In this document: positions 48,365 through 57,902 of the stretch, in pieces
How positions within the stretch are numbered: the first letter of the stretch is position 1
How the letters are laid out: each line of letters begins with the position of its first letter
Made by a program: the position numbers and the translations under genes
Notes under the pieces: generated by a model
What the model was told of the DNA's origin: nothing
What the model saw: only the letters and a program-made list of their open reading frames with translations
Databases searched by the model: none
Assembly: GCF_038024855.1 (NCBI RefSeq)
Contig: NZ_CP139089.1
Location: 3,499,501-3,563,500, forward strand
Source: Methylocella tundrae
GTDB lineage: Bacteria; Pseudomonadota; Alphaproteobacteria; Rhizobiales; Beijerinckiaceae
Length of the DNA stretch: 64,000 nt
Direction of reading: 5' to 3'

Positions 48365-49342
48365 ATGTCTAAAAGAGCAATGCGCGTTATTGCCGGCGTT
48401 GTCGCCAGCGCGCTCACGTGTGGAGTCCTTGTTGAGCGCGCGGCCGCATGGGAAGCAGGCTATCTGGTCGGGACGTTTCCGGGGATCACCTTGGGCCTGC
48501 CGATGGGGGCGAACCCGCCGCCCGGCGTTTATCTCACCAACCTTGGAAACTATGGCACCGACGTCTTTACCGGACATGGCACCGCGGGACCTGCGGGCGC
48601 TTCTCTGGGCGAAGTCGGCGCCAAAATCGATCTCGGCCAATATGTCCCGGTCCTGACCTGGTCGACGCCTTGGACGATCCTTGGCGCCACATGGTCAATG
48701 ACTGTCATTCAACCGATGATTACGAGCTCCTTCTATGAGCCCGGCGGCGCGATCATTTCCAACCCGGCCGGCCTGCACAATATCATCCTGAATCCCTTCA
48801 ACCTGTCATGGGAGCTGGCGCCAGGTTTTTTCGGCGCCCTTGGCCTTGATGTGATTCCTCCAACCGGACGAATTTCGGGCGCCACCGGATTGGCGAATTG
48901 GGGCCAGCCCATCGTTACGATCGAGCCTCGCGTTTCATTCAGCTATCTTGCCGATGGGTGGAATATAACGTCCTCGTTTCGCTTTGGCGTGAATACCGCG
49001 AATACATATACCGGCGTGACCGACGGCGCCTATCTTCACACGGATCTAACGCTCGCAAAGAAATTCGACAAATGGGAATTGGGCGCGGTCGCCTATGGCG
49101 TCAACCAAATCGCTGCGGATAGCAATTGCGGCTCCAAACCGGCGGGATATTGCGCCTACGGAGAGGATGTCGCGCTCGGTGGCCTGGCTGGCTACGACTT
49201 CGGTCCCGCGAGCGTCAAGGTCATAGTCACCGATTCCGTCTACACGCGCAATTTCGCTGGCGGCTGGCGCGTCTACACGCAGCTTGCATTTCCGTTGTGG
49301 GTCGATCAACCGCCCAAACCATTTGTGGCCGCCAAGTTCTAA
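48365..49342 (+). CDS. Outer-membrane protein of the phenol meta-pathway (SphA/MetA_deg family)
   Basis: 325 residues; signal peptide (MSKRAMRVIAGVVASALTCG, cleavage near ERAAAWEAG) and a predicted beta-barrel ending in F (PPKPFVAAKF). Members of this COG4313-like family lie in many aromatic-degradation clusters and are thought to admit hydrophobic substrates through the outer membrane. Features include AWEAGYLVGTFPGITLGLPMG, a conserved GAKIDLGQYVPVLTWSTPWTILG and VTIEPRVSFSYLADGWNITSSFRFG. GGGGGA lies 6-8 nt before ATG 48365. Followed by the semialdehyde hydrolase. Confidence 0.85.
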   Translation: MSKRAMRVIAGVVASALTCGVLVERAAAWEAGYLVGTFPGITLGLPMGANPPPGVYLTNLGNYGTDVFTGHGTAGPAGASLGEVGAKIDLGQYVPVLTWSTPWTILGATWSMTVIQPMITSSFYEPGGAIISNPAGLHNIILNPFNLSWELAPGFFGALGLDVIPPTGRISGATGLANWGQPIVTIEPRVSFSYLADGWNITSSFRFGVNTANTYTGVTDGAYLHTDLTLAKKFDKWELGAVAYGVNQIAADSNCGSKPAGYCAYGEDVALGGLAGYDFGPASVKVIVTDSVYTRNFAGGWRVYTQLAFPLWVDQPPKPFVAAKF

Positions 49343-49449
49343 ATGGGAGCCGCGATTCTCCGGGTCGGCGACGGCGCGGCGGACGTCGGGTTTGATGTTG
49401 TCTTTCATCGGGATTAGATCCCCGCTTAAGACGTTTGAGGAGAATGGAC

Positions 49450-50277
49450 ATGAATGTCGCCGTCAATCCCGAGATCGCCCAGTCGATCGCCGCCGGCGAG
49501 ATCTCGACCAACTATCATGACCAGGGCGAGGGCGCGCCGCTGCTCATGATTCATGGCTCGGGGCCGGGCGTCTCGGCCTGGGCCAATTGGCGGCTCAACA
49601 TAGGTCCGCTGTCGAAGCATTTCAGGGTCATCGCGCCCGACATGGTTGGCTTTGGCTTCACGGAGCGGCCGAAAAGCGTCGCCTACGGCAAAGAGCTGTG
49701 GCTTCGACACCTTGCCGACTTCCTGGATTCCCTCGGCCTCGAGCAGGTCGATATCGTAGGCAATTCGTTCGGCGGCGGCTTGGCGCTCGCCTTCGCCATA
49801 GCTCATCCGGAGCGGGTGGGGCGTTTGGTGCTGATGGGAAGCGTCGGCGTGCATTTTCCGATTACGCCTGGTCTTGACGCCGTTTGGGGTTATGAGCCGT
49901 CGCTTGAGGCGATGCGCGGCTTGCTCGACATTTTCGCCTCCAATCGTGAACTCGTCAGCGACGAACTGGCGGAGCTGCGTTACCAGGCCAGCATCCGTCC
50001 CGGCTTTCAGGAGTCTTTCTCGTCGATGTTTCCAGCCCCCCGTCAGCGTGGGGTCGACGATCTCGCATCCAGCGAGGCGGATATCGCCGCGCTGGTCCAG
50101 CCGACATTGATCATACATGGCCGTGAAGATCGCGTCATCCCGCCAGCCGCCAGCCGCCGTCTGTTCGAGCTTGTTCCGAATGCCGAGCTGCACATGTTCG
50201 GCCGCTGCGGACACTGGACGCAGATCGAGCATACAGACCGCTTTAATCGGCTGGTCATCGACTTTCTGAGGCGCTGA
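49450..50277 (+). CDS. dmpD: 2-hydroxymuconic semialdehyde hydrolase
   Basis: Alpha/beta hydrolase of the hydrolytic meta-cleavage branch, producing formate (or a carboxylate) and 2-hydroxypentadienoate. 275 residues: oxyanion region MIHGSGPGVSAWANWR, nucleophile elbow GNSFGGGLALAFA, Asp in IIHGREDRVIPP and His in FGRCGHWTQIEHTDRF. ATG 49450 has GAGGAGA 7 nt upstream. It complements the dehydrogenase branch encoded at 43973, so both fates of the ring-cleavage product are available. Confidence 0.94.
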   Translation: MNVAVNPEIAQSIAAGEISTNYHDQGEGAPLLMIHGSGPGVSAWANWRLNIGPLSKHFRVIAPDMVGFGFTERPKSVAYGKELWLRHLADFLDSLGLEQVDIVGNSFGGGLALAFAIAHPERVGRLVLMGSVGVHFPITPGLDAVWGYEPSLEAMRGLLDIFASNRELVSDELAELRYQASIRPGFQESFSSMFPAPRQRGVDDLASSEADIAALVQPTLIIHGREDRVIPPAASRRLFELVPNAELHMFGRCGHWTQIEHTDRFNRLVIDFLRR

Positions 50278-50571
50278 CGGGCGCCGATATCGGCAGGATT
50301 ACTCGAAATGGCTCTTAGACAACAGGCTTAAGCGCAGCTTTGTTCGATCTTTCGATTGCGTTAGATCTCATTTTTGTTCTTCAGGATAATTATCTTCAAT
50401 ATAAGTAAAAACCTGATGTCCGCTAAAATCGGCGCCGAGGCCGTAATGCGATAATTTAAGGCGGCGTCAGTTATTGATATGAATCACGAAATTTGGTATT
50501 ATTACGAATAATTCCAGTAAAATAAGCTGTTTTTGCGACGGCTTGTTCATTTGCTCTCTCAGGTGCTGAAG
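50278..50571. promoter_or_regulatory. AT-rich leader of gntR-type gene with inverted repeat
   Basis: Strikingly AT-rich for this genome between 50330 and 50530. ggtattatt-acg-aataattcc (50495-50515) is an inverted repeat with one mismatch pair, about 60 nt before the start; a candidate autoregulatory operator. Confidence 0.4.
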
Positions 50572-51294
50572 ATGACGACGGGCTATGAAATGAACGCGTT
50601 ATCTGGCCGCGCGAACGGGGCTGTCTCGGCGCGCAGCCTGGTCGAAGCGGCGTATGGCGCCGTGCGCCAGGACATTCTGAGTGGCGATCTGGCGCCCGGG
50701 ACCAAGCTGATGGTCGAGTTGCTCAAGGAGCGCTACAATGTCGGAGCCGGCACGCTGCGGGAGGCGCTGATTCGTCTTGTCGGCGAAGCGCTCGTTATTT
50801 CGGAGGAGCAGCGCGGCTTCCGCGTCGCCTCGATCTCGATTGAAGATCTCGCCGATCTGACGCGCAATCGCGTCTTTGTGGAAGCCGAGGCCCTACGTCA
50901 GGCGATCGAGTTAGGCGATGATTCTTGGGAGGCCGATATCGTCGCCGCCTATCATCACCTCTCAAAAGTCGAAGAAAGACTCGGGGCGACGCCTGAAACG
51001 CAAAGCGATGATTTCGAGTATCGCAATCGAAATTTTCATCGCGCCTTGATAGCCGCCTGCCCCTCGCGTTGGCTGCACCATTTCCACGGCATTCTGTTCC
51101 AGCAGTCTGAACGTTACAGGCGCATTGCGCTGACGAGCAGGCCTGTGCGGCGCGACGTTCACGCCGAGCATGAAGGTCTTATGAAAGCGGCGCTCGCCCG
51201 CGATTCCAAACTAGCGTGTCGACTGGCGTCCGAACACATCGAACGAACGCTCGACGTCTTAAGCAAAGTCCTTGCCGCCGCGGCAAAAAAGTAG
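50572..51294 (+). CDS. GntR-family transcriptional regulator with FCD domain
   Basis: 240 residues: winged helix (AAYGAVRQDILSGDLAPGTKLMVELLKERYNVGAGTLREALIRL) and an all-helical FCD ligand domain (DLTRNRVFVEAEALRQAIEL, NFHRALIAACPSRWLHHFH, HAEHEGLMKAALARD). It ends the catabolic region and is a candidate second regulator of the meta-pathway, likely responding to an organic acid intermediate (inference). Starts considered: ATG 50572 and ATG 50590. Confidence 0.88.
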   Translation: MTTGYEMNALSGRANGAVSARSLVEAAYGAVRQDILSGDLAPGTKLMVELLKERYNVGAGTLREALIRLVGEALVISEEQRGFRVASISIEDLADLTRNRVFVEAEALRQAIELGDDSWEADIVAAYHHLSKVEERLGATPETQSDDFEYRNRNFHRALIAACPSRWLHHFHGILFQQSERYRRIALTSRPVRRDVHAEHEGLMKAALARDSKLACRLASEHIERTLDVLSKVLAAAAKK

Positions 51295-51703
51295 CGCCGT
51301 TTCGGCCGCCCGGCGTTTCATTCGCTCCTCCGGCGTTTGCGAACCCGAGGTTGTTCATGCCGGATGAAGGACGATTGGCGCCTATGGAACTCGCGTCAAA
51401 TCCGCCGGCAGTTTGAGCGTGACCGCGAGCCACGGCTTCCGTCAGTGCGTGGTTCCGCCGGCCCTTTCGCATGGCGTCGCGATCGTTGAATTCTAAACTC
51501 AGACCGCGCCTCGCGGCAAAAGAAGCCGGGACCGCCCTGATGCGCCGCCGCGCGAAAGCCTCGAATTGCGAACCTATCTGTTCTTTGGATCATGCCGGCC
51601 GCCACGGCGCCGCCTGAGACGGCGTTAGCTTGGTCCGTTCGTTCTGGACAAAAAGGCTCACGGCATTGCTTTTCCGAAGCTTGCCCCCGGTCCTTCATCG
51701 TTT
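51295..51703. other. Convergent intergenic stretch
   Basis: About 400 bp between the convergent ends of the GntR-type regulator and the HWE kinase. I see no gene, RNA or clear hairpin with a U-tract. Confidence 0.4.
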
Positions 51704-52441
51704 TCAGTTTGAAATTATGGGCTGAAGGGCCGCGAGTGGAACATCCAGTTTGCAGACGACCCCACCTGGCGCAAACGTCAACCGCGCCTCTCCTTGAAGC
51801 TGCCCCACAAAACCCCGTTCGATCAGACGCGTCCCGAAACCACGACGCGTCGGCGCGTGAACGGTCGGACCGCCCTTCTCTTCCCAAGCAAGTTGAAATT
51901 GCTTGGCGCGTTCATCAACCGTCGCCGTGATCTCGACCCGCCCTTCAGGCGTTGACAAGGCGCCGTATTTGACCGCGTTCGTACAGAGTTCGTTGAGGGT
52001 CATGGCGAGGGGAAGCGCGGCGCCGGAGGCGACTTCTATGTTCGTGCTCTGAATAAAGAACTGACCGGCGCCGAGGGTATCGAAGGGCGCAGTCGCCATC
52101 TTAAGCAGGTCCGCCAGCTTTACGCTATCCCAACTGGTTCGCAAGAGCAGGTCATGCACGCGTCCCAAGGCCGCAAGGCGCGCTTCGATCGCCTCCCTGC
52201 CTTGTTCAAGGCTTTCCGCGGATCGCAGGCTTTGGTTCGTAATCGCCTGGACGATTGCGAGCGTATTCTTCACCCGGTGATGAAGTTCGTCCAAAAGGAT
52301 GCGTTGCAGCCGGTCGGCGACTTTGTGCTCCGCCGCATCGATGCCGGCCTGCGCCAGGAGGCTGCGGAGGTTAGCATTCTGCGCCTCAAGTCCCATTTCC
52401 TCTTCACTACCCATGCCCGATGTCTGCTCGCTCGCGATCAT
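51704..52441 (-). CDS. Soluble HWE-family histidine kinase
   Basis: 245 residues without a recognisable sensor domain or membrane segment. A short N-terminal helix precedes the phosphoacceptor LDELHHRVKNTLAIVQAITNQ, then the ATPase with N box LNELCTNAVKYGALS, the HWE-type WEEKGGP and GFGTRLIERGF. Such kinases are abundant in Hyphomicrobiales, often in general stress or light signalling. Its input partner and response regulator are not encoded next to it. Confidence 0.9.
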   Translation of the reverse strand: MIASEQTSGMGSEEEMGLEAQNANLRSLLAQAGIDAAEHKVADRLQRILLDELHHRVKNTLAIVQAITNQSLRSAESLEQGREAIEARLAALGRVHDLLLRTSWDSVKLADLLKMATAPFDTLGAGQFFIQSTNIEVASGAALPLAMTLNELCTNAVKYGALSTPEGRVEITATVDERAKQFQLAWEEKGGPTVHAPTRRGFGTRLIERGFVGQLQGEARLTFAPGGVVCKLDVPLAALQPIISN

Positions 52442-52682
52442 TAGCCCTTCCGCAATCTAACGCCTGCGCCCGCCATTCTCAGCGATGAGCTCAATCCCCG
52501 CATCTGATCGTTGAGCGAAGGCAGGCGCTTGTTGTACGCGGATCGAGGGCAACCCCGCTTCAGTGACGACGGTTCTGCTGGCCGATCTACGGTGGATTTT
52601 TAATCTCGTTGCTCACTGTTTTTATACGGCGCAGATTTCGAGCGAGGCGGCAGCCGCGAAGATAACGAGCTCAAGGAGCGGC

Positions 52683-52907
52683 TCAGCTAGGGATCGGGGC
52701 GGCGTCCGCGGCGGTCAGCGCCCGCACCCTATATTCGCCGGCAGTCTTTGCCCCTGCTTTGATAAAATAGGAGCATGGCGAGAACTCCTCGTGTTCGCCG
52801 TCCGACGACGAGATGACCCACCGATATGTGCCTTTATCAATTGAGCATGGCCGAACGATAACGGTATAGGTACGGGCGGCGCGCTTCTGCATATAGCATA
52901 GTGCCAT
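52683..52907 (-). CDS. Small hypothetical protein
   Basis: 74 residues if started at ATG 52907 (ATG 52892 also possible). The sequence TYTVIVRPCSIDKGTYRWVISSSDG and SPCSYFIKAGAKTAGEYRVRALTAADA looks like a compact beta-rich protein and resembles small orphans common in Hyphomicrobiales. Family not named; upstream extension in frame is arginine-rich and ignored. Confidence 0.45.
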   Translation of the reverse strand: MALCYMQKRAARTYTVIVRPCSIDKGTYRWVISSSDGEHEEFSPCSYFIKAGAKTAGEYRVRALTAADAAPIPS

Positions 52908-53492
52908 GAACCGGAGCCGAGGAAAAGCGCCGCTGCTTGCCCGGCAAATTAATAACTTTTCCTCAGGCGCGCCCTGGGAGCGTCGTCGTTCTCCGCGATG
53001 CGCTCGACGCCGGCGGCGGTGAAAATCGCGCCGCGGCGCGGTCGAGGCGCTTTTCGATTCGTATGAGGCGCGCTTCAGCCTTTGCCTTGTCCTGTCGGCG
53101 GCGCCAGTTCGGCGCGCCAAAGGCTTCCATCGATCACGGCGCGCCGCCGCCGCCGTGCTCGTCAGAGAATTCGCAGCAATCCGCAAGTGTTATAGGCGCG
53201 GACCGAGCAGCTACACTAGCAGGGATCTTGGATAGAACTTTTCATTTGAAATGAAGGGCACAGGACCGCATCTATTTTTTTGGAAGAGCGGGGATTTAAT
53301 TATGAACCGTCGACCCCGTCGCGCGTTGACTTCGCGGTACGAAACGACACAGCGGTTCGCCGCGGGCTTGGCTTTCGGGCGCAATTTCTGAACATCACCA
53401 CATTCGGACACTCGGACCGCAAGGCCGAGAATGTTGTCGCATGAGCGAACCCTATTTGTTTCAACATCGGAAACCAGACAGGAGAGAAGATC
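52908..53492. other. Intergenic region without recognised gene
   Basis: About 585 bp; only short low-quality frames. It precedes the LTXXQ-type gene and should contain its promoter. GGAGAG (about 53480) is the ribosome site of that gene. Confidence 0.35.
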
Positions 53493-54083
53493 ATGCAGAA
53501 GCGAATCGGATCGAGGCTTGCAGTTATAGGAATGGCTGCCGCCATTGTCGTTCCTTCGGCATATACCGCTTACGGCCGGAGCTATCGAGACCATCGGACT
53601 GAACGGCCCGAACTCTCAATCAATCAAAGCGTCGACCGGGCCGACGCGCGCATCGCTGATCTTAAAGCCGACCTTCGGCTGACGGCTGATCAGGCCAAAA
53701 ATTGGCCTGGAGTTGAATCCGCACTACACGACATTGCCGCCAAGCGCGCGCAGAACCTGGCAGGCGAGCCTAATCTTAAGGCCGGCCGCTCCTCCAGCGA
53801 AACACCCACCGCCGCGGCCCCTCCCGCTACAGATGAACGCGCGGATGTCGCCGCCCGGGCGGAGCGCGACGCGCGTAACAATCCGAAGCAGGATGACATC
53901 ACAGCGATGCAGAGCGAGGCCGACGCGCTCGCGGTGCAGTCAGCTAACCTGCGCCAAATCTCGGAGGCGGCCAAACCGCTGTATGACTCGCTCGATGACC
54001 GTCAGCGCCAGCGGCTCGTGCAGTATGTTAATGAAGATGTGTGGGCGAACGAGATGGACTATGCGCGCCGGCGCCGTCACTGA
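53493..54083 (+). CDS. Periplasmic LTXXQ-motif (Spy/CpxP-like) protein
   Basis: 196 residues with a signal peptide (MQKRIGSRLAVIGMAAAIVVPSAYTAYG). An LTADQ motif (DLRLTADQAKNWPGVESALHDIAAKRA) marks the Spy/CpxP-like family of periplasmic chaperones or stress sensors; a second half is helical (ALAVQSANLRQISEAAKPLYDSLDDRQRQRL). An Ala/Pro/Thr-rich linker joins them. Often envelope-stress induced; here next to a stress-type membrane protein. Confidence 0.8.
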   Translation: MQKRIGSRLAVIGMAAAIVVPSAYTAYGRSYRDHRTERPELSINQSVDRADARIADLKADLRLTADQAKNWPGVESALHDIAAKRAQNLAGEPNLKAGRSSSETPTAAAPPATDERADVAARAERDARNNPKQDDITAMQSEADALAVQSANLRQISEAAKPLYDSLDDRQRQRLVQYVNEDVWANEMDYARRRRH

Positions 54084-54187
54084 TTTGTCGTACGCTTAAA
54101 TGGGGCGCCTGTAGCGGCCCAGGTCCTTTTGATCCCGCGCGCCCTATGCTTTGTCCAGCTCTCGAATGGATATAGAGGGACACGAAG

Positions 54188-54481
54188 ATGCACATGTCGG
54201 GTGAAAGTCTCCTGATCATATTGGTGGTCGGCCTCATTGCTGGATGGCTTGCCGGCCAGATCATGCACGGCGCCGGGTTTGGAATCGTCGGCGATCTCAT
54301 CATTGGAATCGTGGGCGCCTTCATCGGGAGTTGGCTGCTACCTCAGCTCAACATTCATCTCGGCTCCGGCATTATTGCGGCGATTCTCAGCGCCACCGTC
54401 GGCGCTCTGCTATTGCTGCTGATCGTCGGGCTCATTCGTGGCCGCGCCGGGCGGAGATGGAATTGGGGCAGGCGTTGGTAG
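54188..54481 (+). CDS. GlsB/YeaQ/YmgE-family small membrane protein
   Basis: 97 residues, three hydrophobic glycine-zipper segments (LLIILVVGLIAGWLAGQIMHG, GDLIIGIVGAFIGSWLLPQL, IIAAILSATVGALLLLLIVGLI) and an Arg/Trp-rich tail. The family is labelled transglycosylase-associated and is commonly stress-induced; molecular function unsettled. The second Met (54194) is an equally possible start. Confidence 0.88.
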   Translation: MHMSGESLLIILVVGLIAGWLAGQIMHGAGFGIVGDLIIGIVGAFIGSWLLPQLNIHLGSGIIAAILSATVGALLLLLIVGLIRGRAGRRWNWGRRW

Positions 54482-54859
54482 CGAATTGTTCTGCTTCCGC
54501 GGTCTTATCCACTACCGGCGCCGTGGATCGCATGGTCGAGTTTTGCAAGCACGCGGAACAGCGCGAGCCCGCGCGTGAGCAGCGCTATATAAAAGGGAGA
54601 AGCTCTGGCGCTGAGAAATCAATTGTCCGCAATCGGCTGTCCGATCAAAATCGCGGGTCTTGATTGGCGCTTCAGTCACGCCTTTAGGGGCAGTCGGGTC
54701 GCCTGCAACCGAGCGCCGCGTTTCCGGCGGCGGCGCCGCGGTATGGGCTTCCATGCATGGATGAGACCGGCGCGAAACGAGCTTTTGACGCTCAGCGCGG
54801 CAATGTATGCTGGTCCGCCGCGTTTCGGTCGCGGTAAGCGGAGCATCACAGGAGGCACA
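54482..54859. other. Intergenic region without recognised gene
   Basis: About 380 bp before the small coiled-coil gene. A ctatataaaag stretch near 54586 could be a promoter element; nothing else is recognised. Confidence 0.3.
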
Positions 54860-55051
54860 ATGTCTGACGCCGCAACCCTCGTCGAACTCGACGAACGCAT
54901 CGCCGCGATCCGGGAGAATCTCCGCGAACTCATCGAACAGGCCGCGGGCTTTTCCGGAGCGGAGGACGAGACATTCACAGCCGACCGCATCGCTGAGCAG
55001 GAAGCCCGGCTGGCCAGTCTCCTGAAGGAGCGGGAGGTGTTGGCCGGTTAG
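54860..55051 (+). CDS. Small coiled-coil protein of unknown function
   Basis: 63 residues, acidic and helical: VELDERIAAIRENLRELIEQAAGFSG and ADRIAEQEARLASLLKEREVLAG read as a helical hairpin. ATG 54860 is preceded by an ideal AGGAGG at 7-8 nt, the main support for translation. Resembles small hypothetical proteins of Hyphomicrobiales; no function assigned. Confidence 0.65.
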   Translation: MSDAATLVELDERIAAIRENLRELIEQAAGFSGAEDETFTADRIAEQEARLASLLKEREVLAG

Positions 55052-55351
55052 GCGTCGCGAGGATCAGCGGGAACCGCTGCAACGGACGGCGTCGGCGATA
55101 CCGGAGCCCTGGCAATGGCGCGGCATCCTGCCGGGCCGCCCCCGCGCCAGGCAGCCCCAACAGACCTTGAACGATCCGCGAAGCCGACCAAGATGGGAAG
55201 AGCGGGCGGGATGGTTTTCTGACTGCGGCGTCGCCGACCGGAGAATTCAACGCGAACCGCGCGCAATTGAGCGAGATCATCGACAGCCGTCAGCGTAAAC
55301 CTATGTCGTCAGGCCCGGGTCGAGGCTTGAGAGCTCCAAAGAACCACTGAA

Positions 55352-57715
55352 ATGTTCAATGAACGGCTGGCCCGACGCGCCCTGATAGCGATCGCATTGT
55401 TGGGGCTCGCCGGTGGGCTCGGCGCCGCCTTCTCTGGCCGCGCGGATCTTGCGCGCTGGATCTGGGCGGCGGGCGCGATTCCCGTGGCCGCGAGCCTCGC
55501 CGTCTCAATCATTCGGGACCTGATTTCCGGTCGAGCGGGTGTAGACGCCGTCGCCTTCGTGTCGATGACGGCGGCGCTCGCCCTCGGCGAGCCATTGGCC
55601 GCGGCGGTCGTCGCGGTCATGTATGCGGGCGGCGGGGCGCTCGAGGATTTCGCCGTTGGGCGCGCCGAGCGGGAGCTTAAGTCGCTCGTCGACCGCGCGC
55701 CTCGCATTGCGCATCGCAGGGTGGAGGATTCTTTCGAGGACGCGCCGATCGACGAGGTGTCGATCGGCGACACGCTCCTCGTGCGCGCCGGCGAGATTGT
55801 CCCGGTCGATGGCTTGATCACCAGTTCCGGCGCGTCGCTTGACGAGTCGGCCCTTACCGGCGAGCCGATGCCGGTCTCGCGCCGCACCGGCGAAGCAGCG
55901 CGCAGCGGCACGGTCAACGCTGGCGAAACCTTCGAGATGAAGGCTTCGGCGACCGCGGGCGAAAGCACATACGCCGCGATCATCGGTCTCGTCACCGCGG
56001 CGCAAACAGCCAAGGCGCCCTTCATCCGGATGGCGGATCGCTACGCTTTGCTTCTCCTGCCTGTTGCGCTCGCGCTGGCCGGCGCCGCCTGGGGTTTTTC
56101 GCACGATCCCATTCGCGGCCTCGCCGTTCTCGTCGCGGCGACGCCGTGTCCCCTGATCCTCGCCGCGCCCGTCGCTTTTATCGCCGGAACCTCGCGCGCT
56201 GCGCGCCGCGGCATTCTCATCAAGGGGGGCGGACCGCTGGAGGCGCTGGCGCGCGCGCATACGGTGATGTTCGACAAAACCGGCACCTTGACGGTCGGCG
56301 GCGCGCGGCTGGTCTCGATCGAGGCCGCGCCGGGCGCGGATTCCGATGAGGCGCTCCGGCTGGCCGCTTCTCTCGAGCAGGCGTCGCATCATGTCGTGGC
56401 GGGCGCCATCGTATCCGCCGCTCTGGGTAAAGGTCTTTCCCTGCAAATCCCGGCCGAGGTCCGCGAGACGATGGGATCGGGACTCGAGGGCGTGGTCGAC
56501 GGGCGAAAGATTTGCGTCGGCTCGCATCAGCTCGTCTCTGGCGGAAGCCGCCCCGAGGCTTGGGCGGTTCGCGCGCTGCGGCGGGCGTCCTGGCGCTCCG
56601 CCCTCAGCGTGTTCGTTTCCGTGGACGGGCGCATCGTAGCCGCTTTGCTGCTTGCGGATGAGCTTCGGCCCGAGACGCCGCGCGCGGTCCTGGCCTTGCG
56701 CGCCGCCGGCGTATCGAGGATCGTCATGGTGACGGGCGACCGCGCGGACTCCGCGGAGACGATCGGCGCGGGGCTCGACCTCGACGCGGTCCTCGCTGAT
56801 CGGGCGCCGGCCGACAAGGTCGAGGCTGTCGCGACCGAGCAGCGGCTGAACCCGACCGTGATGGTCGGCGACGGCATCAATGACGCTCCGGCGCTGGCGG
56901 CGGCGGACGTCGGCATCGCCATGGGGGCGCGCGGCGCGAGCGCGTCGTCGGAGGCGGCGGATGTCGTCATCCTGATCGACCGGCTGGACCGCGTTTCCGA
57001 CGCGGTCTCCATCGCGCGGCGCACCCGCGCCATTGCAGTGCAAAGCATCATCGTCGGAATGGGGCTTTCCGGATTGGCCATGGCGGCGGCGGCGATCGGC
57101 TGGCTCACCCCGGTCGCCGGGGCGTTGACGCAGGAGGCCATCGACGTCGCAGTGATCCTCAACGCGCTGCGGGCGCTCGGCGAGGGGCGCGGATCCGAGC
57201 GCGCCGCGATGCCGGCCGCCGCCGCGCGGGCTCTGCGGCAGGACCACGAAGACCTCAAAATGCGCCTCGATCGCCTGCGCCAGATCGCGGACGCCCTTGA
57301 TGACGCCGCGGGCGAGGCGGCTGTCGGCCTGATTATCGAGGCCAATCGCATTGTCGACAACGACATCGTTCCCCACGAGCGCGACGACGAAGGCTCTGTC
57401 TATCCGCAGCTCGCAAGCGTCTTCTCCAACAAGCACGGCCTGTCCGCGATGAGCCGCGCCCATCGCGAGATCCTCCATCAGGCAAGGCTTTTGGGACGGC
57501 TGGCGGATGGACTCCATGCGGACGAATCCGACCGGTACATCGTGCGGGACGCGCAGCGCATCATAGACTCGATCGACTCCCTCGTGCGGCTGCACAATGC
57601 GCAGGAGGAGGACATCTATCAGAACGTCGTCGCCAATTGGGACGCCGAGGTTCAAGCGCAGGGGCGCGGCAAATCCGGCGCGGCCGGCAAGGGAAACGTC
57701 CCAGCGCGCGGTTAG
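55352..57715 (+). CDS. P1B-5-like metal-transporting ATPase with C-terminal hemerythrin domain
   Basis: 787 residues. No N-terminal metal-binding domain; actuator loop LTGEP (169-173), membrane metal motif TPCPL (264-268) in place of CPC, phosphorylation site DKTGT (308-312) and GDGINDAPAL hinge. Residues from about 620 form a hemerythrin-like four-helix bundle with spaced His/Glu (QDHEDLKMRL, VPHERDDEGSVYPQL, AHREILHQA, LHNAQEEDIYQ). The TPC motif plus hemerythrin tail is the architecture of P1B-5 pumps such as Sinorhizobium Nia, linked to Fe and Ni export. An MFS permease follows. Confidence 0.9.
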   Translation: MFNERLARRALIAIALLGLAGGLGAAFSGRADLARWIWAAGAIPVAASLAVSIIRDLISGRAGVDAVAFVSMTAALALGEPLAAAVVAVMYAGGGALEDFAVGRAERELKSLVDRAPRIAHRRVEDSFEDAPIDEVSIGDTLLVRAGEIVPVDGLITSSGASLDESALTGEPMPVSRRTGEAARSGTVNAGETFEMKASATAGESTYAAIIGLVTAAQTAKAPFIRMADRYALLLLPVALALAGAAWGFSHDPIRGLAVLVAATPCPLILAAPVAFIAGTSRAARRGILIKGGGPLEALARAHTVMFDKTGTLTVGGARLVSIEAAPGADSDEALRLAASLEQASHHVVAGAIVSAALGKGLSLQIPAEVRETMGSGLEGVVDGRKICVGSHQLVSGGSRPEAWAVRALRRASWRSALSVFVSVDGRIVAALLLADELRPETPRAVLALRAAGVSRIVMVTGDRADSAETIGAGLDLDAVLADRAPADKVEAVATEQRLNPTVMVGDGINDAPALAAADVGIAMGARGASASSEAADVVILIDRLDRVSDAVSIARRTRAIAVQSIIVGMGLSGLAMAAAAIGWLTPVAGALTQEAIDVAVILNALRALGEGRGSERAAMPAAAARALRQDHEDLKMRLDRLRQIADALDDAAGEAAVGLIIEANRIVDNDIVPHERDDEGSVYPQLASVFSNKHGLSAMSRAHREILHQARLLGRLADGLHADESDRYIVRDAQRIIDSIDSLVRLHNAQEEDIYQNVVANWDAEVQAQGRGKSGAAGKGNVPARG

Positions 57716-57820
57716 AGCATGATGCCGAAAAGTTGCAGACTTTTCGGGCCCACATCATGCGGTAAAACAAGGGCTTAAAGAGCGGAATGCGATTCCGCTT
57801 GAACGCGTTCCGCTCTCGGC
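57715..57820. repeat. Interspersed palindromic repeat, copy C (most complete)
   Basis: Starts on the stop codon of the ATPase. Outer arms gcatgatg/catcatgc (57718-57725, 57753-57760), inner hairpin ccgaaaagt-5 nt-acttttcgg (57725-57747), then ggtaaaacaagggcttaaag and a second hairpin gcggaat-gcg-attccgc (57782-57798). The first hairpin ends in a T-containing arm and could terminate transcription. Confidence 0.75.
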
Positions 57821-57902
57821 GTCCCGAAGCCCGCCGGACTGAAGGCGCGGAGCGGCCAGCGCCAGGACCGGTTCTCCTCAGCGGAAAACGACGCTCCGGC
57901 CG

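Noticed and set aside
55505-57655. A minus-strand open frame of about 716 codons antisense to the P-type ATPase
   Set aside because: No family features, composition typical of a complement frame; the ATPase on the plus strand is complete.
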